Below, piece after piece: positions 1-6,014 of a DNA stretch of 10,181 nucleotides. This stretch comes from Actinomycetes bacterium (GTDB lineage Bacteria; Actinomycetota; Acidimicrobiia; Acidimicrobiales; RAAP-2). Positions within the stretch are counted from its first letter, which is position 1, and the number at the start of each line of letters is the position of its first letter. The stretch covers positions 1 through 10,181 of the forward strand of contig JAJZMN010000011.1 of NCBI GenBank assembly GCA_021850345.1, given 5' to 3'. The notes under the pieces were generated by a model, which saw only the letters and a program-made list of their open reading frames with translations, was not told where the DNA came from and did not search any database. The position numbers and the translations under genes were made by a program.

Positions 1-319
1 ATCTCGTGACCATGAAACAGGTGTGCGTGAAGCGCGCCGCCTGCTCGCTGACCGCGCGGACCACCTCGGGAACTGCGTGGCCGATCGTCGTGACCGCGAT
101 CCCCGAGCCGAGATCGATGAGGCAGTTGCCGTCGACGTCCCGTACGATGGCGCCCGCCGCGTCGTCGACGTAGACGCCGGCGGAGGAGCTCGCGCCCGCG
201 GCGACCGCCTGGCTTCGCCTCGCCGCGAGCTCCTTCGACCGGGGCCCCGGGATGTCGGTGACGAGGACCCGCCGCGCGGGGACCGGGTCGCGTGCTGCGT
301 CGGTGTCGGGCTGGGTCAC
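1..319 (-). CDS. gabT: 4-aminobutyrate aminotransferase, N-terminal part (truncated by window edge)
   Basis: PLP-dependent class III aminotransferase that moves the amino group of 4-aminobutyrate to 2-oxoglutarate, giving succinate semialdehyde and glutamate in the cytoplasm. Only the first 106 residues are present; the gene continues past base 1. The translation contains the typical GabT N-terminus: a 'TDIPGPRSKEL' segment near residues 20-30, a 'DVDGNCLIDLGSGIAVTTIG' stretch near residues 63-82, and 'ARFTHTCFMVT' close to the edge, all characteristic of actinobacterial GabT. The catalytic lysine lies outside the window. The GTG at 317-319 was chosen because AGGAGG (327-332 on this strand) sits 7 bases upstream; another GTG at 324-326 is in a different frame. 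The gene is divergent from the E1-like gene at 603. The family call is secure; the exact amine substrate is inferred. Confidence 0.92.
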   Translation of the reverse strand, partial: MTQPDTDAARDPVPARRVLVTDIPGPRSKELAARRSQAVAAGASSSAGVYVDDAAGAIVRDVDGNCLIDLGSGIAVTTIGHAVPEVVRAVSEQAARFTHTCFMVTR

Positions 320-326
320 TGCGCAC

Positions 327-332
327 CTCCTG
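327..332 (-). promoter_or_regulatory. Shine-Dalgarno site of gabT
   Basis: AGGAGG on the minus strand, 7 bases before the GTG at 317-319. It fixes the gabT start and contrasts with the E1-like and hydrolase genes of this window, which have no such site. Confidence 0.75.
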
Positions 333-364
333 TGGCGCTGCCGTGGAGCGGTTGCACCTCGCGA

Positions 365-556
365 GTGTACGTCGGTGGCGTCGAGCGGCTCCGGGCGCAG
401 CCGTCGTGGTTCATCTCCGACGGGATCCATTACGGCGCTCCGGGCTCGGCGCCCCGGGCCGCGGGCATCGCGAACGCCCTGGCCGCCGCACTCCCACAAG
501 GGGAGGACGGCGTGGCGACGAGGTCCCGTCAGCCGCGCTCCTGCGTCGTCCACTGA
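365..556 (+). pseudogene. C-terminal remnant of an SGNH/GDSL-type hydrolase
   Basis: A 63-codon open stretch from a GTG at 365 to TGA at 554-556 reads like the tail of an SGNH-family esterase/acyltransferase. It has 'QPSWFISDGIHYG' followed by an Ala/Arg-rich helix 'PRAAGIANALAAALP'. SGNH enzymes end with a block V DxxH motif that supplies the catalytic Asp and His, followed by such a helix; here D-G-I-H is at 419-430. The blocks carrying the nucleophile Ser, Gly and Asn are absent, and the region immediately upstream is the gabT start on the opposite strand, so a complete enzyme cannot be present. No Shine-Dalgarno precedes 365. It is most likely a relic left by deletion or rearrangement between gabT and the E1-like gene; a small expressed protein or chance resemblance remains possible. 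Confidence 0.45.
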
Positions 557-588
557 GCGAGCCCCGGGCCGCTCGACCCCGCGCTCGG

Positions 589-594
589 TAGCAT
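589..594 (+). promoter_or_regulatory. Putative -10 box of a leaderless transcript (E1-like gene)
   Basis: TAGCAT, matching the TANNNT -10 pattern, ends 8 bases before the GTG at 603, so transcription would begin at or next to the start codon. No Shine-Dalgarno lies upstream of 603, which fits a leaderless mRNA, common in actinobacteria. The same CGGTAGC-W-T sequence with the same 8-base spacing precedes the hydrolase gene at 5830. No clear -35 hexamer was found. Confidence 0.45.
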
Positions 595-602
595 CGCCGT
601 TG

Positions 603-3053
603 GTGACGGAACCCGTGCACGGAGTACCTGCGCCCGGGTCGGCGGGCGGGCCGTGGGACGTCGGGCCCGACCCTGACACGGCGGTGCTCGAGCGCGTCGC
701 AGGGCGGGTGCTGTGGCTCGCCGTGCGGATGGTCGACTACGCCAACCACGGACGGCCGAAGCCCGACGCGCTGAAGGTCGGAGGCCATCAGGCGTCGTCC
801 GCGTCGATGGTCTCGATGATGACGGCCCTGTGGTGCGGCTTCCTCCGATCGTCCGACCGGGTGTCGGTGAAGCCGCATGCGTCGCCCGTGCTCCACGCGC
901 TGGAGTACCTGCTCGGCAACCTCGACCGGTCGTACCTCACCGAGCTGCGCGCCTACGGCGGCCTCCAGTCCTACCCGAGCCGGACGAAGGATCCCGACCC
1001 CGTCGACTACTCCACCGGATCGGTGGGGCTGGGCGCGGTGGCGCCGATCTTCGGCGCCGTCACCGAGCGCTACGTGCGGCACCACTTCGGCGCGCAGCCG
1101 GGCGGCGGCACGGGCGCCGGGACCGCCGCGTCCTCCTCGGCGTCTCCGGCGGGTGCGGGTCGGTTCATCTCGCTCGTCGGCGACGCGGAGCTCGACGAGG
1201 GCAACGTCTGGGAGGCCATCACCGACCCCGTCGTCCAGGGCCTGACCAACGTCCTTTGGATCGTCGACCTCAACCGCCAGAGCCTCGACCGGGTGGTGCC
1301 GGGGGTGAAGGCGGCGAGGCTCGAGAGGCTCTTCGAAGCCAATGACTGGCAGGTGCTGGAGGCCAAGTACGGAAAGCGACTCCAAGAGCGCTTCGTCGGC
1401 CCGGGTGGAGAAGCGCTGCGCCGTCACATCGACGAGATGGCCAACGAGGACTACCAGGCGCTCTTTAGCGTGCCCACCGCCCAGCTGCGCGACCGGTTCC
1501 TCGCCGGCGCGGACGCCGCGGTGAAGCGCGCCATCGAGGACATCTCCGAGACGGAGCTGCGAAGCGTCCTCACGGACCTCGGCGGACACGACATGCGCGA
1601 GCTCCTCGGTGCCTTCCACGCGGTGGAGGGAAACCGTCCGGCGATCGTCTTCGCCTACACGGTGAAGGGCTGGGGACTGCCGATCGCCGGGGACCGGCTC
1701 AACCACGCCGCGCTCCTGACCGAAGCCCAGGTCGACGAGCTCCGACAAGCGAGCGGGCTGGACCTTGCCCACGAGTGGGACCGTTTCGACCCCGCCTCAC
1801 CAGAGGGGCGACTCCTCCACGAGGTCCGCGGGCGACTCGCCCATCCCGCGCGACCCCGGCCGGACCTCTCGGGCGCGGTGCCCACTTCCTCGGGTGCGAG
1901 GGTCGCCAGGCTCACGTCCACCCAGGAGGCCTTCGGACGGTCGCTGGCGGAGCTCGCACGCGCGTCGTCGGTCGCCACCCGCGTCGTCACCGCGTCTCCC
2001 GACGTCACGATCTCGACGAACCTCGGGGGATGGGTCAATCGTGTCGGTGTCTTCGCCCCCGAGGCGCGCGTCGAGCCCGAGGAGGAGCACCACCTCCTGC
2101 GATGGGCGGAGAGCCCCTCGGGCCAGCACTTCGAGCTGGATCTCTCCGAGATGAACCTCTTCCTCCTCTTGGGCCAGCTCGGAACGGCGGGGGACACGTT
2201 CGGCGAGCCGCTCGTGCCGATCGGCACCGTGTACGACCCGTTTGTGCTTCGAGGGCTCGACGCCTTCGTCTACAGCCTCTACGCCGGGGGACGCTTCGTC
2301 GTGGTCGGCACGCCCTCGGGCGTCGCGCTCGGCTACGAGGGCGGCGCGCACCAGTCGATCATCACCCCCTCGGTCGGGACGGAGCTGCCGGACGTCACGT
2401 TCCGGGAGCTCGCCTTCGCCACGGCAGTGGACTGGGCGCTGTGCGAGGCGATCCGGGCCGTGCTCGCCCCGGACGGAGGGTCCACGTACCTCCGGTTGTC
2501 GACGCGCCCGGTCGACCAGTCGGCGTTCGAGACGCGCCGCGCCGAGGTGGGCGACGAGCAGCTTCGCGCGGACGTGCTCGCCGGCGGCTACCGGCTCGCC
2601 GACGGGACGGCGCTCGTGCCCGATGGTCCGGTGGTCCACCTCGTCGGCTGCGGGACCGTCCTTCCCGAGGTGCTCGAAGCGGCGGCTCTGCTTGCCGAGG
2701 AGGGTGTCGCCGCGCACGTCGTCGACGTCACCTCCGTCGACCTCCTCTACCGGTTGTGGCGGTCATCACTCGTGGACGCGGTCGATGGGGGAGCACGCGC
2801 AGGCTCCGTGACGCACGTCGACCGGCTGTTCCCCCACGCCGAGCGACGGGCACCGATCGTCACCGTCCACGACGGCGCGCCCCAGACGCTGAGCTGGCTC
2901 GGCTCCGTGCACGGTTCACCGGTCGTGCCCCTCGGCGTCGACGGCTTCGGACAGGTCGGCTCGGTCGCCGACCTCTTCCGTCACTTCCGTCTCGACGCGC
3001 CCGCCATCGTGAACGCTGCGCTGGTGGCACTCGGCAGGGCCGGCGCGGGCTGA
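603..3053 (+). CDS. AceE/transketolase-like thiamine-diphosphate enzyme (single-chain 2-oxoacid dehydrogenase E1 type)
   Basis: An 816-residue cytoplasmic ThDP enzyme of the homodimeric pyruvate dehydrogenase E1 (AceE)/transketolase superfamily, which decarboxylates 2-oxo acids. Domain order: N-terminal transketolase domain (about 25-410), pyrimidine-binding domain (about 430-640), C-terminal domain (about 660-816). The ThDP/metal motif is G193-D-A-E with N224 in 'VDLNRQSLD'. The counterpart of the AceE activating Glu is E516 ('SEMNLF'), and AceE active-site histidines have counterparts H62 ('GGHQAS'), H92 ('PHASP'), H368 ('LNHAALLT') and H583 ('GGAHQSI'). GDA instead of GDG recurs in shorter (about 780-aa) AceE relatives. 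The C-terminus ('SVDLLYR', 'ERRAPIVTV', 'PLGVDGFGQ') is typical. A Gly/Ala/Ser-rich loop (about 164-183) precedes the ThDP motif. GTG 603 was chosen for homology onset and the upstream -10 box; no Shine-Dalgarno is present. There is no E2, E3 or lipoyl-domain gene alongside, so pyruvate as substrate is only an inference. Confidence 0.85.
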   Translation: MTEPVHGVPAPGSAGGPWDVGPDPDTAVLERVAGRVLWLAVRMVDYANHGRPKPDALKVGGHQASSASMVSMMTALWCGFLRSSDRVSVKPHASPVLHALEYLLGNLDRSYLTELRAYGGLQSYPSRTKDPDPVDYSTGSVGLGAVAPIFGAVTERYVRHHFGAQPGGGTGAGTAASSSASPAGAGRFISLVGDAELDEGNVWEAITDPVVQGLTNVLWIVDLNRQSLDRVVPGVKAARLERLFEANDWQVLEAKYGKRLQERFVGPGGEALRRHIDEMANEDYQALFSVPTAQLRDRFLAGADAAVKRAIEDISETELRSVLTDLGGHDMRELLGAFHAVEGNRPAIVFAYTVKGWGLPIAGDRLNHAALLTEAQVDELRQASGLDLAHEWDRFDPASPEGRLLHEVRGRLAHPARPRPDLSGAVPTSSGARVARLTSTQEAFGRSLAELARASSVATRVVTASPDVTISTNLGGWVNRVGVFAPEARVEPEEEHHLLRWAESPSGQHFELDLSEMNLFLLLGQLGTAGDTFGEPLVPIGTVYDPFVLRGLDAFVYSLYAGGRFVVVGTPSGVALGYEGGAHQSIITPSVGTELPDVTFRELAFATAVDWALCEAIRAVLAPDGGSTYLRLSTRPVDQSAFETRRAEVGDEQLRADVLAGGYRLADGTALVPDGPVVHLVGCGTVLPEVLEAAALLAEEGVAAHVVDVTSVDLLYRLWRSSLVDAVDGGARAGSVTHVDRLFPHAERRAPIVTVHDGAPQTLSWLGSVHGSPVVPLGVDGFGQVGSVADLFRHFRLDAPAIVNAALVALGRAGAG

Positions 3054-3080
3054 CCCGGCGTCCGGATGTCAGCCGGCGCC
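3042..3080. terminator. Bidirectional hairpin across the convergent stop codons
   Basis: GGCGC (3042-3046) pairs with GCGCC (3076-3080), then after a G/G mismatch GGCTGAC (3048-3054) pairs with GTCAGCC (3068-3074). The 13-base loop holds CCGG-CGT-CCGG, able to form a small inner stem. The structure is symmetric for both strands and sits at the ends of the E1-like gene and argF, so it could end transcription from either side. There is no T-tract, so intrinsic termination of the classic kind is not certain. Confidence 0.5.
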
Positions 3081-4070
3081 CGCGAGGGTCGCCACCATCA
3101 GCGCCTTGATGGTGTGCAGCCGGTTCTCGGCCTCGTCGAAGACGACCGACACCGGTGACTCGAAGACGTCGTCGGTCACCTCCATGGCCCGGAGCCCACG
3201 CTTTTCGAACACGCGGCGGCCGATCTCGGTGTGCGTGTCGTGGAAGGAGGGCAGGCAGTGGAGGAGCCGGACCTCCGGATTACCCGTCGCAGCGACAAGC
3301 TGCGTGTTCACCTGGTAGGGGAGGAGCAGGTCGATCCGCTCGTCCCACAGGTCGTCGGGCTCGCCGAGCGACAGCCACACGTCGGTGTAGAGAAAGTCGA
3401 CCCCCGCGACCGCGGCCTGGGGATCGTCCGTCACCGTGATCGATCCGCCGGATGCGCCGGCGAGCGCCGAGGCTGCTGCCCACACCTCGGGTGCCGGCCG
3501 GCGCGCCGCGGGCGCCGCGAGGCGGACATCCATCCCCATCAGCGCTCCCGCCGTGAGGAGCGACGCGCAGGTGTTGTTGGCGGCGTCCCCGAGAAAGCAG
3601 ACCGAGACCTCGGACAGCGGGCGACGTGCGTGGTCGCGCATGGTGAGGAGGTCGGCCATGCTCTGGGTCGGGTGAAACTGATCGGTGAGCCCGTTCCAGA
3701 CCGGCACGCCCGAGCCCGTGGCCAGCTCCTCTGCATCCGACTGGCGGAACCCGCGAAACCCGATCCCATCGAAGATGCGCCCGAGGACTCGGGCGGTGTC
3801 CCTCGTCGACTCCTTCGCGCCGAATTGCGTCTCTCCGGGCCCCAGGTACAAGGGATGGGCGCCCTGGTCATAGGCGCCGACCTCGAACGCCGAGCGGGTT
3901 CGGGTCGACGTCTTCTCGAAGAGCAGCGCCACGCTCTTGCCCGCCAGGCGCCGCCGCTCCGCGCCCGCGCGCTTCTCTTCGCGCAGACGCGTGGCGAGGT
4001 CGAGCACGCCCTCGTACTCTTCGGCACTCAGGTCCGAGTCCTTCAGGTAGCTGCGACCGCGCAAGTCCAT
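3069..4070 (-). CDS. argF: Ornithine carbamoyltransferase
   Basis: 333-residue cytoplasmic enzyme that joins carbamoyl phosphate and ornithine to form citrulline in arginine synthesis (or the reverse in catabolism). The carbamoyl-phosphate motif S55-T-R-T-R, H133-P-T-Q and H271-C-L-P are present, as is the ornithine-side segment 'GDAANN' (161-166). Length and overall sequence match the E. coli ArgF/ArcB type along the whole chain. The usual ornithine-binding S-M-G motif reads S234-L-G here, and HCLPAFHD reads HCLPSFHD. Start: ATG 4068-4070, with GGAGGAG (4079-4085) 8 bases upstream. It stands alone, divergent from the DUF72 gene and convergent with the E1-like gene; no other arg or arc gene is in view, so anabolic versus catabolic role cannot be decided from context. 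Confidence 0.93.
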   Translation of the reverse strand: MDLRGRSYLKDSDLSAEEYEGVLDLATRLREEKRAGAERRRLAGKSVALLFEKTSTRTRSAFEVGAYDQGAHPLYLGPGETQFGAKESTRDTARVLGRIFDGIGFRGFRQSDAEELATGSGVPVWNGLTDQFHPTQSMADLLTMRDHARRPLSEVSVCFLGDAANNTCASLLTAGALMGMDVRLAAPAARRPAPEVWAAASALAGASGGSITVTDDPQAAVAGVDFLYTDVWLSLGEPDDLWDERIDLLLPYQVNTQLVAATGNPEVRLLHCLPSFHDTHTEIGRRVFEKRGLRAMEVTDDVFESPVSVVFDEAENRLHTIKALMVATLAGAG

Positions 4071-4078
4071 CCCACATT

Positions 4079-4085
4079 CTCCTCC
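4079..4085 (-). promoter_or_regulatory. Shine-Dalgarno site of argF
   Basis: GGAGGAG on the minus strand, 8 bases before the ATG at 4068-4070; it fixes the start and shows that argF has a real 5' leader inside the 50-base divergent gap. Confidence 0.75.
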
Positions 4086-4108
4086 AAAACTCCCCGGCCC
4101 CCGGCGGG

Positions 4109-4114
4109 TAAGAA
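4109..4114 (+). promoter_or_regulatory. Possible -10 box of a leaderless DUF72 transcript
   Basis: TAAGAA lies 6 bases before the GTG at 4121, and there is no Shine-Dalgarno for that gene. The hexamer lacks the final T of TANNNT, so support is weak. On the opposite strand TACAGT (4119 down to 4114) overlaps it and could serve argF, which would make the two promoters share bases. Confidence 0.25.
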
Positions 4115-4120
4115 CTGTAC

Positions 4121-4897
4121 GTGGCCGTCAAGATCGGCACTTCAGGGTGGCAGTACCGCCACTGGCGCACCACCTTTTACCCCGACGGCCTCCCCACGTC
4201 GCGCTGGCTGGACTTCTATACGAAGTCCTTCGAGACCGTGGAGGTCAACAACGCCTTCTACCGGCTGCCGTCGTCCGAGGTGTTCGACCGCTGGCGCGAG
4301 GCGACCCCGGACGGCTTTGAGATGGCGGTGAAGGCGAGCAGCTACCTCACGCACAACAAGCGGTTGCGCGATCCGCGCGAACCGGTGGACCGTTTCGTCG
4401 AGCGGGCGTCGCACCTCGGTCCGAAGCTCGGTCCGATCCTCCTCCAGCTGCCGCCGACGATGCGCGCGGAGCCCGGCCGGCTCGACGACACCCTGTCGTG
4501 CTTCCCCAACGGGTTCCGTGTGGCGGTCGAGGTGCGCCATCCGAGCTGGGACTGCGACGCGGTGTGGGAGGTGCTCGCGCGTCACGGAGCGGCGTGGTGC
4601 GTCGCCGACGCGCCCTGGCGCCGATGGCCCGTGGTGACGACGACGGACTGGGGCTATCTGCGATTCCACGAGGGGGTGGCTTCGCCGCGTCCCTGCTACG
4701 GCCGCCGCGCCCTCGCTCGCTGGGCGACGCGCCTCGCGGAGACGTGGCCCCGAGAGGCGGACGTCTACGCGTACTTCAACAACGACGCGTGCGCATGTGC
4801 GCTGCACGACGCGCGGTGGTTCGCCGCCGCGTGCAAGCGGGAAGGGCTCGAGACGACGAGGGTCCCCGGGCGCGGGGCGGTGACGCTCTGCGCGTGA
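4121..4897 (+). CDS. DUF72 domain-containing protein (YecE-like)
   Basis: 258-residue soluble protein of the DUF72/YecE family, a TIM-barrel-like fold whose biochemical role is not established. Family hallmarks: 'IGTSGWQYRHW' at the N-terminus (residues 5-15), 'VEVNNAFYRLP' near 41-51, a 'LGPILLQLPPT' strand near 106-116, 'VAVEVRHPSW' near 131-140, 'DWGYLRFHEG' near 176-185 and 'DVYAYFNNDACACALHDA' near the C-terminus. Length is normal for the family. The GTG at 4121 is preferred because the conserved block begins four residues later and no other in-frame start is plausible. It is divergent from argF with a 50-base gap, and convergent with the hydrolase with only 3 bases between the stop codons. 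Confidence 0.88.
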   Translation: MAVKIGTSGWQYRHWRTTFYPDGLPTSRWLDFYTKSFETVEVNNAFYRLPSSEVFDRWREATPDGFEMAVKASSYLTHNKRLRDPREPVDRFVERASHLGPKLGPILLQLPPTMRAEPGRLDDTLSCFPNGFRVAVEVRHPSWDCDAVWEVLARHGAAWCVADAPWRRWPVVTTTDWGYLRFHEGVASPRPCYGRRALARWATRLAETWPREADVYAYFNNDACACALHDARWFAAACKREGLETTRVPGRGAVTLCA

Positions 4898-4900
4898 CCG

Positions 4901-5830
4901 CTACCGGTGCGCCGCATCACCGAGGTGACGGGCGAGGAATCGCGCGCTTTCCTCGAACGCGTCCGCCGGCAGGTCGCCGTGGTCGCCGGGACGGGCGGAG
5001 AGCTGCTTCTCGCGGGTGCCCAGCGCTTCCCACAGCGCGATGGCCACGTCGTGGGGGAAGAGGGCATCGTCCCACTGCACGAGAAAGAGGACGGGGCAGC
5101 GCACGCGAGGGGCGTCCCGGGCGATGCGAGCTTGCGTCGGCCCGGTGAGCCCCATGAGCCCGAGCACCGCGGCGCGGAAGCGGGTGTCGGCGGCGACGAC
5201 GGGCAGCCCGACGATCGTGCCCATCGAGACGCCCCACCACCCGACCGGGCCGTTGCCGATGTCGGGCAGCGACTGGAGCGCGTCGATGGTGGTGCGCCAG
5301 TCAGCGACCATCTCGTCGGTCATGGTGTCCCCGTCGTTCGCCCAGAGCTGCGCGAACTCCGCGAGGACCAGTGGCGGAGGGGCCGGCGGTCCCGCGCGGC
5401 GGTCGCCGTGCACCGGGCCGTCGATCGCCGCGGCGGCGAAGCCGTGGCGCTGCACGAGCCGCCGCGCCATGGCGACCAGGTAGTCCTGCCGCTTCGTGCC
5501 GGAGCCGCCGTGGCCGAGCAGCACCAGCGGGCGTGGCCCCTCCTCCGCCGCCTCCTCCTCCGCCGCCTCCTCCTCCGCCGGCCCCTCCTCCGGCCCCTCC
5601 TCCGCCGCCTCCTCCTCCGGCCCCTCCTCCGCCGGCGTCCAGACAAGGCCGGGGATGCGCCGGGAGCCGCGGACCACGTCGAATCGACGCTGTCGGACGC
5701 CGGCGCGAAACACGTCCTCGTCGAGCCAGGTGACCCGGGGCGCCTCGGCGTCCCGGTGTCCCTCCATCGCTCCGTCCGGGCCGCAACGGGCGCCGGGGTC
5801 GGTCGCGGTGGGCTCGGGCAGCATGGTCAT
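4901..5830 (-). CDS. Alpha/beta hydrolase with a Glu-rich low-complexity insert
   Basis: 309-residue predicted serine hydrolase (dienelactone-hydrolase/esterase-like fold), apparently cytoplasmic as no signal peptide is seen. The catalytic set is complete: oxyanion-side 'LLGHGGSGTKR' at about 104-114, nucleophile elbow G-V-S202-M-G, acid D254 (or D255) in 'QWDDALFP', and H284 in 'GDHGDLP'. Residues 68-99, between an N-terminal beta-hairpin and the HGG strand, form an acidic tract of EEGP and EEEAA units with 17 glutamates in 32 residues; this is not part of the normal fold. Start: ATG 5828-5830 has a TAGCTT box 8 bases upstream (leaderless pattern); ATG 5822-5824 is the alternative, with AGGGG 6 bases upstream. 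It is divergent from the small ORF/regulator pair. Substrate unknown. Confidence 0.82.
   Translation of the reverse strand: MTMLPEPTATDPGARCGPDGAMEGHRDAEAPRVTWLDEDVFRAGVRQRRFDVVRGSRRIPGLVWTPAEEGPEEEAAEEGPEEGPAEEEAAEEEAAEEGPRPLVLLGHGGSGTKRQDYLVAMARRLVQRHGFAAAAIDGPVHGDRRAGPPAPPPLVLAEFAQLWANDGDTMTDEMVADWRTTIDALQSLPDIGNGPVGWWGVSMGTIVGLPVVAADTRFRAAVLGLMGLTGPTQARIARDAPRVRCPVLFLVQWDDALFPHDVAIALWEALGTREKQLSARPGDHGDLPADAFEESARFLARHLGDAAHR
5537..5629 (-). repeat. GAG/GCG-rich tandem repeat encoding an acidic tract
   Basis: An imperfect minisatellite built from two unit types on the minus strand: 12-base units coding E-E-G-P and 15-base units coding E-E-E-A-A, seven units in total plus one extra Ala codon. 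All units are multiples of three, so copy-number change would keep the hydrolase in frame. In the other minus-strand frames the same bases would read as poly-Gly or poly-Arg, and on the plus strand as poly-Pro. Confidence 0.8.
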
Positions 5831-5838
5831 CCCCTGGG

Positions 5839-5844
5839 AAGCTA
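5839..5844 (-). promoter_or_regulatory. Putative -10 box of a leaderless hydrolase transcript
   Basis: TAGCTT (reading 5844 to 5839) ends 8 bases before the ATG at 5830. The preceding bases give CGGTAGCTT, nearly the same as CGGTAGCAT before the E1-like gene, with the same distance to the start codon. No clear -35 hexamer. Confidence 0.4.
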
Positions 5845-5936
5845 CCGCGGGAGGGCGCGACCACTGCCGGGCGGGGCCGGTCGCGGCGACATCCGTCGCG
5901 CCGGAGCGCCCCAGGGAAGGAATCGGTCGCCCCATT

Positions 5937-5948
5937 GCGCCCGGGCGC
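5937..5948. promoter_or_regulatory. 12-bp perfect palindrome in the divergent region
   Basis: GCGCCCGGGCGC is fully self-complementary and lies between the hydrolase start (5830) and the small ORF start (6015), a few bases before a TAACGT (5953-5958) that could be a -10 box for the rightward genes. It could be an operator, but palindromes of G and C arise easily in such GC-rich DNA. Confidence 0.22.
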
Positions 5949-6000
5949 CCACTAACGTTTGCATCGGGCGCCGGGAACGCCGGTTGCCGGGAAGAGGAGC

Positions 6001-6007
6001 GAGGAGG
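6001..6007 (+). promoter_or_regulatory. Shine-Dalgarno site of the small Cys-containing ORF
   Basis: GAGGAGG lies 7 bases before the GTG at 6015. The downstream regulator start at 6101 has no such site of its own, which suggests ribosomes load here and reach the regulator by coupling. Confidence 0.5.
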
Positions 6008-6014
6008 CGGCTCT

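Larger units (their letters stand above)
320..602. other. Divergent intergenic region between gabT and the E1-like gene
   Basis: 283 bases between two divergent starts. It holds the gabT Shine-Dalgarno (327-332), the SGNH hydrolase remnant (365-556) and, at its right end, the TAGCAT box of the E1-like gene. No convincing -35 box, operator palindrome or RNA gene was seen. The gabT promoter must lie here, but I cannot place it. Confidence 0.6.

Noticed and set aside
411..1772. 453-codon minus-strand frame opposite the E1-like gene
   Set aside because: No recognisable domain, Arg/Gly-rich composition typical of antisense frames, and the plus-strand gene has full catalytic motifs.
1775..3109. 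444-codon plus-strand frame inside the E1-like gene
   Set aside because: An out-of-frame shadow, extremely Arg-rich, with no motif.
4126..4131. TTGACG on the minus strand as -35 box of argF
   Set aside because: The spacing to the only TANNNT-like box on that strand (TACAGT, 4119-4114) is 6 bases, far too short, and no suitable -10 lies 16-18 bases away.
3231..4331. 366-codon plus-strand frame across argF into the DUF72 gene
   Set aside because: Antisense to argF, whose motifs are complete, and overlapping the DUF72 gene in another frame.
5537..5635. Repeat block as a CRISPR array or intergenic repeat
   Set aside because: Units are 12 and 15 bases without spacers and are coding; there are no cas genes.
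5301..5864. Poly-Gly, poly-Arg and poly-Pro proteins over the repeat region
   Set aside because: These are other-frame readings of the GAG/GCG repeat. The frame coding the Glu tract is continuous with the hydrolase catalytic motifs on both sides.
5957..5980. GTTT...GGGAA as a sigma-B-type promoter ahead of the regulator
   Set aside because: Tempting because of the anti-sigma-like gene, but the GGGTA element and spacing do not match well, and such weak matches are frequent.
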